A DNA stretch of 31,373 nt from COE1 sp964445375. Lineage in GTDB: Bacteria > Bacillota > Clostridia > Lachnospirales > Lachnospiraceae. Numbering within the stretch: position 1 is the first letter of the stretch; each line of letters starts with the position of its first letter. A model generated the notes under the pieces. The model did not search any database. It was not told where the DNA came from and saw only the letters and a list, made by a program, of their open reading frames with translations. Positions 7,214 through 15,475 of this stretch are shown one piece after another. Position numbers and translations under genes: made by a program. The DNA is taken from contig CAYUKO010000027.1 of the NCBI GenBank assembly GCA_964445375.1, positions 1-31,373 of the forward strand, read 5' to 3'.

Positions 7214-7330
7214 GATATTTTGTGACACCATTGTAATGGCAAAACGTTGTAAATACTGCTGCCGGATTGGATAATATAGAGGTCCGCAGATTTGTTTTGG
7301 ATAGTTTTGTGAAGGGCTTTAACACCCTTT

Positions 7331-7400
7331 CAATGTTCACTTTTATCCTTCAATGTCCACTTTTCATTTCCAATGTCAGCTTTTGCGCTTAAACTGTACA
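7331..7400 (-). mobile_element. terminus of an IS21-like element with repeated transposase sites
   Basis: CAATGTTCACTTTT, CAATGTCCACTTTT and CAATGTCAGCTTTT begin at 7331, 7351 and 7371, exactly 20 bp apart. Read on the minus strand the end begins TGTACAGTTTAAGCGC at 7400. IS21-family elements have such TG-starting ends with several internal direct repeats. No istA or istB gene is present, so this is a remnant or a solo end. It stops seven bp past the helicase stop codon. The other boundary is not visible; material down to about 7110 may belong to it. Confidence 0.5.
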
Positions 7401-7406
7401 CTACCT

Positions 7407-10364
7407 TTAATTATCGTCATTCCTTTTCCCTAACGATAATTCCAACAATTCCTCTGCCACTGATGCCGACTTGATTCTCATTAGATTATCCCAAACATCT
7501 TCCTTACCAAGAAGATTCATACCTCCATGCCACACAAGTTCATCATCGATAAGTGCAAAATGCTCATCTACCTCATCTTTAACTATAACTTGAACTCCAG
7601 CTTCCTCCATCTGCCTTATCATCGAATAGTAATGCGCTGTACTTCCATACACTGTTCCTTCAGGATTAATCGTTATTACAGTAATCTTACAACCTGCTTC
7701 CACTCTTTGTCTTGTAACATAGATCATTCTGTCAATCTTATCTTGTGTAATTTGAGGACTTGAAATAATTATCCTCTTTTCAGCCTCAACCAAATCCTGT
7801 TCAAAAATATCTGAATAATTTCCGGAGTCATAAATCGCATTTGCAGTTTGTTTCTCTAGCACCATATTTGAAATTAAAGAATAACCTAGACGCTTATATG
7901 TCCTAAGCCTCTTAGCATACATACTTTCAAATACTCTTATGTGAGAATCTATATAATCATATACCACAACATCTTTCTTCCCAGTATAATCACGATGAAG
8001 TCTTCCTACATATTGTTCCAAACGACCTCCAAAAGAAACAGGTGCTGCTAACATAAGTGTATCTAGCCTTGGGAAATCAAAACCTTCACCTATCTTCTGA
8101 CCTGTTGCAATTAAAACAAGAGATTTATCATCTGGTATCTCTTTAAGTTTTCGTCTAATCTCCGAGTTTTCCTTATCGCTATTATCTCCATATAATAAAA
8201 ATACATAATCAGCAGCTTCAACCAGATTATCATATAGCATCTTAGCCTGTTCCTTATATCTTGTAAGAACGACAGGAGTTCGTCCAGTAGCAATTGCCGA
8301 TTTTGCGTCTTCAACAATCATCTCGCTTCTAATCTGATTATCGCTGATAAGGTTATATGCACCATTAATATCATTTTTTGATTCATTTGTATCAATAACT
8401 CTTGTAAATCTTGGATATACAAAATGACCTATTCCTTGAGCCTCTGCACGTTCCTTTGCTGTATAGCTATGTCTTATCGGACCAAGCAACATATAAATGA
8501 TTTTCTCAAGATTATCGCCCCTCTTGGGAGTTGCTGACACACCATAAACATATCTCGCATTCACTTTCTGCATTACTTCAACAGAAGTATTCGAGCCACA
8601 ATGATGACATTCATCCATAATCACCATTCCATAGGAATTGATGAATTCATTAAAATTTCCCTTGCTATACATAGAGCCTACCATTGCAACATCAATTATG
8701 CCTGTAAGCGTATTTTTATTTCCTGTAAGTACACCTATGGCACTATCTCTTTTCTTTTCTCTACCAGTCTTGGTCCTATACATAGGTGGTTCTTCATTTA
8801 TGTTTAGAAACTTATTTAATTCTTCTACCCACTGTTCCAGTAAGTCCTTGCTTTGAAGCAAGATCAATGTATTTACCTTTCTCTGCGCAATGAGATAACT
8901 GCATACAACCGTTTTACCAAATGCCGTTGTTGCACTAAGCACACCATGATCATATTGGAGCATTCTATCCGCCGCCAGATCTTGACCTGTACGTAAATCA
9001 CCATTAAAAGTAACTCTGATTGGTCTTCCTTTTTCCCGATGATCCACAACATCGTATTCAATTCCAGCTTCTTTACAATTACTTATCAATGTATCCTTAA
9101 GACCTCTTGGAATCCGTATGTATCCATCTATGTCCTGTCCCATATAAATAGCACTAAAATTATAATAATTCGAATAACCCAGCCGCTTGTTTTTATAAAA
9201 AATAGGATTATCAAAGGCTGCTAAACTCCTAATCTGATTTTGAATTCTTGGCATAAGATTGAGTGCATCGACATACACCCCGTCACCAAGAACTATATGT
9301 ATCTTACCAATAACATCAGATTTGAAAAATGACTGTTTCTTTTTCCAAGGCTTCGGTCTATCGACAACCTCTGCTGACGAAACACCTGTTGTTTCAGATA
9401 TTTCCGCTTTCCATTTTTGCATAAAATATTCAATATCTTCAACTGATAATTTAGTAGTATGATTCAAAAGTATATCCCACTGATCCGGATAAGCATTCCA
9501 ATTCTTATCAACAAATGCACTATTACCATTCTTCAAGGCCTGTCCCTGGAGTGGTAAAGCTATTAAATTTCCAATACTACTTGAAACATCCTGGCATGGA
9601 TACATTCTGTCATAATACTGAAACGACTTCATATTTATTGAAGATTGGCCTTTATCAAGTAATAAGAAACCAAAATTCCTAGCAAGAGAGGCCGAAATCG
9701 GTCGCTTAAAGAAAATCCATACATGCGCACCTTTTCCTGACCTAGAACGCTCTATCAATGGTGTAATTCCATTCTTTTCACACATCATACGAAGTGCATC
9801 AACTTCTTTATGCCATTCTTCTGTAACATTGGCAAAATCCGTAGCTTCAGCACCTTTCTCATGATTATCAAAATCAAATACTATAAATCTACATGTTCCA
9901 TCCGGAAGCAATGGATAAACTCCAAGCACATCCGATCCATCTTCCTTATAACCTACTAAATGTTCAACAATCTTTTTCGCAGTAAGTTTTGTCCACTTAG
10001 TATTCTCACAATCTTCACAGCGAATTTTCTCACCTCTTTGTTTTGGACATAGTCTATCATTCCAACGATTATCACACTGTGGAAAATATCCTCCATTTTT
10101 TCCACGCTTCGCATATACATCGATTCTCCCCCAAAACATGGCAAAATACTTATTAGCCATATCTTCAGTAATAAATTTATCAATAATTCTTTCGCCCTGG
10201 TCAGGATCATACTCCGCTGTATCTTCCATTTTATCTTCAAATACGTTACTTTCTGGATATACTATATTTGCTTTCTTCAATTTTTCTTTTAAATAGGCAT
10301 TCTCTTCTTGTAGCTCCCTTACCAATTTACGAAGCGAGTCAAGATTTTCTGCTTCAATATTCAT
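7407..10364 (-). CDS. TOTE-type primase-helicase with PLD-like C-terminus
   Basis: This 985-residue protein combines several nucleic-acid domains. Residues 1-32 form a coiled coil. Residues 60-320 are an archaeo-eukaryotic primase-like domain of the TOTE conflict-system type, with cysteines C97/C106/C116/C119, the metal motif FIVFDFDNHEKG (D164, D166) and SRSGKGAHVWIFF (H214). Residues 445-830 are an SF2 helicase of XPB-like style: Walker A ATTAFGKT (478-485), DECHH (584-588), SAT (610-612) and motif VI QYVGRLHR (784-791). Residues 850-975 resemble a phospholipase-D-like domain (HFALIDDELVWHGGMN) whose HKD lysine is replaced. It probably acts on invading DNA; that role is inferred from the family. 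The protein appears intact. It is preceded by a weak ribosome site and an inverted repeat. Confidence 0.85.
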   Translation of the reverse strand: MNIEAENLDSLRKLVRELQEENAYLKEKLKKANIVYPESNVFEDKMEDTAEYDPDQGERIIDKFITEDMANKYFAMFWGRIDVYAKRGKNGGYFPQCDNRWNDRLCPKQRGEKIRCEDCENTKWTKLTAKKIVEHLVGYKEDGSDVLGVYPLLPDGTCRFIVFDFDNHEKGAEATDFANVTEEWHKEVDALRMMCEKNGITPLIERSRSGKGAHVWIFFKRPISASLARNFGFLLLDKGQSSINMKSFQYYDRMYPCQDVSSSIGNLIALPLQGQALKNGNSAFVDKNWNAYPDQWDILLNHTTKLSVEDIEYFMQKWKAEISETTGVSSAEVVDRPKPWKKKQSFFKSDVIGKIHIVLGDGVYVDALNLMPRIQNQIRSLAAFDNPIFYKNKRLGYSNYYNFSAIYMGQDIDGYIRIPRGLKDTLISNCKEAGIEYDVVDHREKGRPIRVTFNGDLRTGQDLAADRMLQYDHGVLSATTAFGKTVVCSYLIAQRKVNTLILLQSKDLLEQWVEELNKFLNINEEPPMYRTKTGREKKRDSAIGVLTGNKNTLTGIIDVAMVGSMYSKGNFNEFINSYGMVIMDECHHCGSNTSVEVMQKVNARYVYGVSATPKRGDNLEKIIYMLLGPIRHSYTAKERAEAQGIGHFVYPRFTRVIDTNESKNDINGAYNLISDNQIRSEMIVEDAKSAIATGRTPVVLTRYKEQAKMLYDNLVEAADYVFLLYGDNSDKENSEIRRKLKEIPDDKSLVLIATGQKIGEGFDFPRLDTLMLAAPVSFGGRLEQYVGRLHRDYTGKKDVVVYDYIDSHIRVFESMYAKRLRTYKRLGYSLISNMVLEKQTANAIYDSGNYSDIFEQDLVEAEKRIIISSPQITQDKIDRMIYVTRQRVEAGCKITVITINPEGTVYGSTAHYYSMIRQMEEAGVQVIVKDEVDEHFALIDDELVWHGGMNLLGKEDVWDNLMRIKSASVAEELLELSLGKRNDDN

Positions 10365-10394
10365 TTTTTATTCTCGCTTTCTTAAAGGGAACAT

Positions 10395-10446
10395 TTTACA
10401 CCTACCTTTATCACCTTACATTATTTACGAATATGGTAGGTGTAAA
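10395..10446. repeat. 12-bp inverted repeat in the Schlafen-helicase intergenic region
   Basis: TTTACACCTACC (10395-10406) and GGTAGGTGTAAA (10435-10446) are perfect arms around a 28-base loop. The right arm abuts the stop codon at 10447. There is no T-run on the minus strand, so a simple terminator is unlikely. The same 12-mer is part of the tandem repeat inside the upstream gene at 10661-10672. Confidence 0.7.
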
Positions 10447-11811
10447 TTATTCATTTATTTTCCAATACCCTTGTTTATCTGTTCCAACACGAACAATTAT
10501 TCCTTTATCACGCAACATTTTCATTCTTTTATATATTGTTTTTTCACTAATGCTAAGCTTTTCCGCCATAGATACATAGGTCATACCCGGATCAATTTCT
10601 AATAATTCAAGCACCATCTTTTCTCCATCAGATAATACTTCACCTACCTCTACACCTACCTTTACACCTACCCTATCAATCACCTTACCTGGGCCATGCA
10701 CAACTCTATCTTCCGGCGCAGTAAATTTCACCATAATATCACCTGGATTTATTGTAAATTCAGGCATAGGTAAATCATCTGCTTTACATGCTTCACATAT
10801 TTTTTCAATACCTCTTCCCCAGCTTTCTATAAATCCAGCCAAATAAAAGACATTTGCAATATTAGGATTATAAGGTCTTGATGCATGCTTGCCCATTAAA
10901 TTTTCTGCAGTCCAATTATCTGGCAACTGACCGCAGTTAGCGATATACATCTTATCTGCATATACACTTATCTGAATTGGCACACCATAATTGTACTGTG
11001 AATGGCATAAAGCATTAAGTAATGTTTCTCTCAGTGCCGCCTCCGGAACAAAGTAACGTTCTCTTCGCTGCATCCCTACATATGTGATTTTTGCTCTCAT
11101 ATACTTGAAGTATATAAGCTCAATAATTTTATCTACAATTTCAATCAATGAGCCTCTTACCTCATCCTGATACATAAGATCTGCATCTGTTTCAAAATAT
11201 CCAACCTTTACAAATGCACCCAGTTGCCATTTCTCCGGATCTTTTGAAAACAACATCATTGCAGCATTGGTCAAATATCCACCTGATGTAAGGTGAAGCT
11301 TCTCTAATAACACTTCTTTTGGTTCTTCAAGTAATGAAGGCTCTATACGACCTTTTTTAGCTGCTAATTCTTTAAATCTCTTAACAACAGAATCTTCAAC
11401 ATCTTCCATTTTAAACGCCGGAATTGGCATATTATCCCAGGTAACACCCCGCTTACCGTTCAAGAAACTTTCCAACGCTGGGCCTGTAAGAACCTGCTTG
11501 GTGCTTCCACTGCGATAGTGATAAACGCCCTTATATGAAATGCTTGTAGAATAAGCCGGAACAACTATTTCAATATATTCTTTGCCATCCTTTTCCAGCA
11601 GATTTACATCCGCAACGATCCCTAATGACTGGGTAATCTTATTCGGAATGTCTTCCAACAATTTCTTGGAATTTTCTACACCAACAATTTTTCCATCATC
11701 ATTACAACCAATGTATATTTTTCCACCTTGAGCATTAGCAAAACCACATATCCATTTTAGGTATTCATCTCGCCATGACTCTTTCCATTCTATATTTTGA
11801 CTCTCAGCCAT
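10447..11811 (-). CDS. Schlafen/AlbA-type ATP-binding protein with winged-helix end
   Basis: This 454-residue protein is of the kind usually annotated as an ATP-binding or transcriptional regulatory protein. Residues 5-115 are the AlbA_2/Schlafen domain (NIEWKESWRDEYLKWICGFA, then NAQGGKIYIGCNDDGKIVGV). Residues 240-350 hold the C-terminal ATPase-like region (FVPEAALRETLLNALCHSQY, YNPNIANVFYLAGFIESWGR). A Val/Gly repeat tract lies near residue 385. The last 60 residues are a winged helix (TYVSMAEKLSISEKTIYKRM). Relatives serve as regulators or nucleases in defence loci. A TATAAT at 11842-11847 could be its -10, but no good -35 was found. AGGAAGG and GCAGG stand before the ATG. Confidence 0.8.
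   Translation of the reverse strand: MAESQNIEWKESWRDEYLKWICGFANAQGGKIYIGCNDDGKIVGVENSKKLLEDIPNKITQSLGIVADVNLLEKDGKEYIEIVVPAYSTSISYKGVYHYRSGSTKQVLTGPALESFLNGKRGVTWDNMPIPAFKMEDVEDSVVKRFKELAAKKGRIEPSLLEEPKEVLLEKLHLTSGGYLTNAAMMLFSKDPEKWQLGAFVKVGYFETDADLMYQDEVRGSLIEIVDKIIELIYFKYMRAKITYVGMQRRERYFVPEAALRETLLNALCHSQYNYGVPIQISVYADKMYIANCGQLPDNWTAENLMGKHASRPYNPNIANVFYLAGFIESWGRGIEKICEACKADDLPMPEFTINPGDIMVKFTAPEDRVVHGPGKVIDRVGVKVGVEVGEVLSDGEKMVLELLEIDPGMTYVSMAEKLSISEKTIYKRMKMLRDKGIIVRVGTDKQGYWKINE
10641..10672 (-). repeat. 12-bp tandem repeat coding for a Val/Gly tract
   Basis: CACCTACC recurs at 10641, 10653 and 10665, a 12-bp period with spacers tcta and ttta. In the minus frame it codes for VGVKVGVEVG in the linker before the winged helix. 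Similar KVG-rich linkers are common in this protein family. Confidence 0.75.
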
Positions 11812-11905
11812 ATTGTTACCTGCCTTCCTTTAATGCTCTCTATTATAGTTGACGTTCTAGTTTCTTTTATTCTTCTATGATATGAAGTTCTATCCTATCA
11901 TCATT

Positions 11906-11995
11906 TCAATTTTTGATATAATTATAATATTCACTGGCAAACATATCTTTTTTAGAATCTTCAAATTTTCCAACAAAACGCTTCACTACTAAATC
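11906..11995 (-). pseudogene. short coding-like fragment after the HD gene
   Basis: A second frame overlapping the end of the HD gene stays open for 29 codons (DLVVKRFVGKFEDSKKDMFA then SEYYNYIKN) and has a gene-like composition. It has no start of its own. It could be the original C-terminus of the HD protein after a frameshift, or a remnant of another gene. Confidence 0.25.
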
Positions 11996-12414
11996 ATTTT
12001 GGCTAAAAAATCAGCTAATTTAATAGCTTCTTTTTCTTGCCATGAATCTTTTCCATAACGTTTGGCAATATCATCTATTCTTTCATCAATTGACATATAG
12101 GTTCCATCAGGACCTGTAATCATATCAACATAATTTAATAATCTAAGCATCGGCGAGTCATATTTGTCTTGCGGAATACCATGATAAAAGACTTCCTCCC
12201 AGTATTTATATCCCTGGTCTTTAAGCACCCTTCCACCAACACTAGCATGCTCCTGTTGTTCATCAACAAACTCATATCCAATATCATGAAGCATCCCTAA
12301 AATGAACGCTTCATCAGGTTGCACCGGAAACTGCTCGTGCTTTTCTTTTGCAAACTCTTTCATTTTAACTGCAACTGCATGGCTATGTTTTAGCCTTTTT
12401 TCAGTTATTTTCAT
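11989..12414 (-). CDS. HD-domain phosphohydrolase-like protein
   Basis: This 141-residue protein carries a compact HD fold. H10/H12 lie in RLKHSHAVAV, the HD pair H43/D44 in GMLHDIGYE, further His residues at H56 and FYHG, and a closing Asp (D97) in LLNYVDMITG. These metal-binding residues fit a phosphohydrolase acting on a nucleotide or similar phosphoester; the substrate is not evident. The gene starts five bases after the cupin-Nudix stop, with GGGGTG inside that gene's end as its ribosome site, so the two are co-expressed. Confidence 0.8.
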   Translation of the reverse strand: MKITEKRLKHSHAVAVKMKEFAKEKHEQFPVQPDEAFILGMLHDIGYEFVDEQQEHASVGGRVLKDQGYKYWEEVFYHGIPQDKYDSPMLRLLNYVDMITGPDGTYMSIDERIDDIAKRYGKDSWQEKEAIKLADFLAKMI

Positions 12415-12418
12415 CAGT

Positions 12419-13312
12419 TCACCCCATTTTCTTTACGCCATTGTTTATATATTCTAGAACATCAGCAATTCTCTTTTGCTGTGATTTTGCCATTGGATAT
12501 GAAGATACTTCGTTCACAGGAATCCATGCGTATGAACTAGATTCTTCATCAATAATCACTTCAGAATTACTACATTCTCCATAATATACAATTGTGAATT
12601 CACGTCTTACCTCACCATCTGAATATTCTATTCTTATATCTGGATCTGTATAGGTGCCAATAACATCCTTCACAATCACTTCAAGTCCCGTTTCTTCTTT
12701 AACCTCTCTTGTTGCACACCCTGTTAAGCTTTCATTCAGTTCCATAGTACCGCCGGGCAGTGTCCACTTGCCATTGTCCATTCTTTTAAGCATTAAGATA
12801 CATTCTTTATTAATAATCGCTACTGCTGCTGCCGGAACCATTGAATTAGCTTCTGGCATATTTGCTTCATGAGAGTAATCTTTTCTCACTGTTTTTAATC
12901 CATCTTCATACCACTGTTTTACTACATCATTTATATCTACTACTTTTTTGTCATTGATTGATGGCACCTTTATAAATAGAATTCTAGTTCCTTTCTTTGA
13001 TTTCTGAGCATAAACAGTATTCTTCTCAATACAATAAAAATCACCTTTTTTAAATTCGTATATTTCACCACTTTCAACGTCCATATACTGCGTCCATCCA
13101 GAAATCATATACTGGTACTCTACTGCTTCTGTATGATAGTGAACAGGTTCAGTAGCATATTCACTATAATCGGTGATTCCAACTTCCAGGTTTGTATCTC
13201 GTACAAAATCTAATTCTTGTGGACGTTGTAAGTTTCCAACCAAATATTGTCTCGAAACTGTTTTCAATATGCTTTCCAATTCCTTGTTATTAATTGTAAT
13301 AATATTACCCAT
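12419..13312 (-). CDS. cupin-Nudix hydrolase fusion
   Basis: This 297-residue protein has two parts. Residues 40-125 are a cupin barrel (EPVHYHTEAVEYQYMISGWT, then FKKGDFYCIEKNTVYA). Residues 155-290 are a Nudix domain whose catalytic box reads GTMELNESLTGCATREVKEE followed by TGLEV. That matches G-x5-E-x7-REUxEExGU except that the box spacing should be confirmed. Such enzymes hydrolyse nucleoside diphosphates linked to another moiety. The start at 13312 is preferred because GAGGTG precedes it. The ATG at 13324 (four residues longer) overlaps the previous stop and has no ribosome site. It is coupled to the HD gene downstream. Confidence 0.8.
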   Translation of the reverse strand: MGNIITINNKELESILKTVSRQYLVGNLQRPQELDFVRDTNLEVGITDYSEYATEPVHYHTEAVEYQYMISGWTQYMDVESGEIYEFKKGDFYCIEKNTVYAQKSKKGTRILFIKVPSINDKKVVDINDVVKQWYEDGLKTVRKDYSHEANMPEANSMVPAAAVAIINKECILMLKRMDNGKWTLPGGTMELNESLTGCATREVKEETGLEVIVKDVIGTYTDPDIRIEYSDGEVRREFTIVYYGECSNSEVIIDEESSSYAWIPVNEVSSYPMAKSQQKRIADVLEYINNGVKKMG

Positions 13313-13323
13313 AATGCACCTCA

Positions 13324-14571
13324 TTATAAAAAGAATAACTGGAGATACGGCTCCTCTCCATTTTCGATTTGTTCCGCAATTCTAATGTTATATTGATAAT
13401 TCATTTTAATTGCTACAACCTTACAATCTGCTACTACTTGCTTTTGTATATTTATTCCATTCTTCTTATCCATAAGAATAAGCGCTTCTTGTGAATTTAT
13501 TATTCCCCATTTTTGATTAATTCGACTGTATATCAATGAAGCTTTCTCTATATATGCTTTTGCAACGTCAAATTGTTCCTTCATAAGCATTGTTAATCCC
13601 AATGCCAAATATGCATGAGCTTCCCAACCGGGAATGTTTTGTTCTGCAGCTTTTACAAATGATTTTTCAATCAATGTTTTTAATGCATCTTCCTTTGTTT
13701 CCTTAATGGAAGCAAAGCTTCTGATATATGGTGCTTCCTCAATGTCGTTTCTCTGATACTTATCTACAATAAACTCAATTCTTTTTATTTCAGTAATCAG
13801 CTTGTCAATTTCAGAGAACTGACTATTATCTGGAATGAGATAAATCAAATCCTGCTGATTCTGATATGTATTCTTAATTTCTGTAACATCTGCATTTCTA
13901 TCGTCAGAAATAGAATAAATGCTTTTAACTTTTAATTTTAGGTTCTTTCTTGCCGGCGATGTCAACTCATCATCCAAATCTGTTGTTACATAAACATCAT
14001 ACTTAATTCCGTTATCTACAATACTTCCCGCAGACTTTATAAAACTACTTTTCTTATAATATTCAACTAAGAATCCCTTCCTAACAAATGACTGAACAGC
14101 AAACTCATTCATCTCATCTAAGAGTCGTTGTTCAATATCAGATGTGATTCTGTATTGGTTGTCATTCAAAATAAGTATGCGAGCTTCAACCAAATCATCT
14201 AATGCTTTTTTGATATCCTTTTCCAACTGGAAATACTGATCCGGCTGGCTTATATATGCTTTTATAATATTTCCCACCGTTGTCGGAGCACTGTCTGCAT
14301 CTTCCAGAAAATGAATTGTTTCTAACAAACTTCTTCCTGAAATAGCAGAAGATTTATCCTCCAAAACTCTCTGTGCACTTTCATAGCGATTCACAAGTAA
14401 GGCAGGTGGCTGTGGTTGTGCCTGCTTAGTCATCTTCCACGCATTAGCTGTAGAAAATACATCCTCGTCTTGCATTTCTTTTTTCAAAATATCATATGCA
14501 CTAATAATCATTCCTCTTGCAGCTACATTGGTGGATGTATACCCTTTCTTTCCAAACAAGAAATTCTGCAT
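13324..14571 (-). CDS. BrxC-like protein lacking its N-terminal P-loop (decayed)
   Basis: This 415-residue frame resembles the C-terminal half of BREX BrxC/PglY P-loop proteins. The helical KKALDDLVEARILILNDNQY wing region, a DLIYLIPDNSQF strand near residue 245 and the following IEFIVDKYQRN helix fit that region. The N-terminal ATPase part is absent. The frame is open 15 codons further upstream, to 14616 (NYATYYPFYQYYLQL), and these also look BrxC-like, so the ATG at 14571 is not the natural start. The last 110 residues (GWEAHAYLALGLTMLMKEQF, DVAKAYIEKASL) look like TPR helices, perhaps from another gene. I judge this a deletion product. The BREX assignment is from memory of the family, not a search. 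Confidence 0.5.
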   Translation of the reverse strand: MQNFLFGKKGYTSTNVAARGMIISAYDILKKEMQDEDVFSTANAWKMTKQAQPQPPALLVNRYESAQRVLEDKSSAISGRSLLETIHFLEDADSAPTTVGNIIKAYISQPDQYFQLEKDIKKALDDLVEARILILNDNQYRITSDIEQRLLDEMNEFAVQSFVRKGFLVEYYKKSSFIKSAGSIVDNGIKYDVYVTTDLDDELTSPARKNLKLKVKSIYSISDDRNADVTEIKNTYQNQQDLIYLIPDNSQFSEIDKLITEIKRIEFIVDKYQRNDIEEAPYIRSFASIKETKEDALKTLIEKSFVKAAEQNIPGWEAHAYLALGLTMLMKEQFDVAKAYIEKASLIYSRINQKWGIINSQEALILMDKKNGINIQKQVVADCKVVAIKMNYQYNIRIAEQIENGEEPYLQLFFL

Positions 14572-14927
14572 TAACTGTAAATAATACTGATAGAATGGAT
14601 AATATGTTGCATAGTTTCATTAAGGTATGAAAACAAGTCATTGTTTAGAGACATATTCCAAAAGAAAACTAATAACATCGTTTCATCTAAATCTTGTTCA
14701 CTACATAAAGTTTGAATCATCTGTCGAAGTTTTTCATTCTTAAATGTATTCATACTCTTTTCGATGGCCTTTTGAAATCTCTTAAACGCTTTCTCAGTTT
14801 TTATACTTGAATACTGCATCTATATTTCACTAGTAGATTTATCTTTAGCTTCGCCTGCTATATATATTCTTATTAAATTGAAATCTGGCATCCCACCCAA
14901 AATATTTACATCTGAGTTTATATTCAT
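14571..14927 (-). pseudogene. broken small gene, possibly first gene of a BREX-like operon
   Basis: Two segments share one frame. The first is 35 codons from the ATG at 14927 (MNINSDVNILGGMPDFNLIR) to a TAG at 14820-14822. The second is 82 codons from 14819 (MQYSSIKTEKAFKRFQKAIE ... FFWNMSLNNDLFSYLNE). Together they read as one protein with an internal stop. Near 14616 the frame then shifts into the BrxC-like protein, and the second segment ends in non-conserved residues. The helical KRF...FFWN...LFSYLN pattern recalls BrxA-like small proteins, but I am not sure. The 82-residue part could still be translated. Confidence 0.45.
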
Positions 14928-14932
14928 AATGA

Positions 14933-15172
14933 TTATGACTCCATTCCCTTTTCTAATTCCTTTTCCATTTGTACTACATCATCAAAACCACACTGCAACT
15001 CATCGCATATTCTTGCTATAACATCCATTGATACCATCTGATCATTGTTCATCTTTGTAAAAGTACTTGCAGCAATATGTGTTCTTTTTCGTAACTCTGA
15101 TTTGCTCATCTTTCTGTCAATAAGTAGCTTCCAAAGGGGATTATAGTTTACTCTTATCTCCTTATTTACCAT
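14933..15172 (-). CDS. small XRE/HTH regulator
   Basis: This 79-residue protein begins MVNKEIRVNYNPLWKLLIDR and is almost all helix-turn-helix: KMSKSELRKRTHIAASTFTK, then MVSMDVIARICDELQCGFDD. It is the short Cro/C1-type HTH common in Firmicutes. A longer frame to 15322 exists, but the GGAGG eight bases before 15172 decides the start. It is the first gene of the island on this strand and lies just before the broken BREX-like gene, so it may control it. Confidence 0.85.
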   Translation of the reverse strand: MVNKEIRVNYNPLWKLLIDRKMSKSELRKRTHIAASTFTKMNNDQMVSMDVIARICDELQCGFDDVVQMEKELEKGMES

Positions 15173-15326
15173 CTTTATTTCCTCCAAAAATCTCACAAAA
15201 AACAATAGAAAATACCATCTTCTATGGTACCACTTTCTATCCCTTTCTTCAACAAAAACTACCGAGAACTCGAAATATTCTTCAGCGCACAACCCAATAC
15301 CTCCCCGCGTACTTCTCCTCACAAAA

Positions 15327-15370
15327 AATACCTTTCAGCGAACAGTCCTCCAACCTCGCCAAAAGGTATT
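15327..15370 (-). terminator. probable terminator after rlmCD
   Basis: On the minus strand, AATACCTTT and AAAGGTATT pair perfectly, with an inner GCGA/TCGC stem, and are followed by a T-run. It lies 106 bp past the rlmCD stop. The rest of the 300-bp gap between rlmCD and the XRE gene shows no gene. Confidence 0.55.
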
Positions 15371-15475
15371 CATTTTTAACACCCTATTCTATTTTCTAGT
15401 TTCATGCACATATTTTAAAACCATATTTTCTCGATATGTTTCCTTCAAAAATGCCCTCAAGCCCGCATAAAATGG

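Noticed and set aside
7119..7340. 73-residue minus-strand reading frame
   Set aside because: It begins inside an IS-end repeat unit and crosses a perfect nested hairpin; the protein shows no domain and mixed composition.
7331..7400. Short evenly spaced repeats as a CRISPR array
   Set aside because: The units are 14 bp with six-base spacers, far too short for CRISPR, and the layout fits transposase-binding repeats of an IS end.
10395..10446. Intergenic inverted repeat as a terminator of the Schlafen-type gene
   Set aside because: The 28-base loop and lack of a T-run on the minus strand do not fit; sharing of the 12-mer with the coding repeat points to a repeat origin.
14933..15322. 129-residue version of the small XRE regulator
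   Set aside because: The first 50 residues are unlike the family, and a strong GGAGG places the start at 15172.
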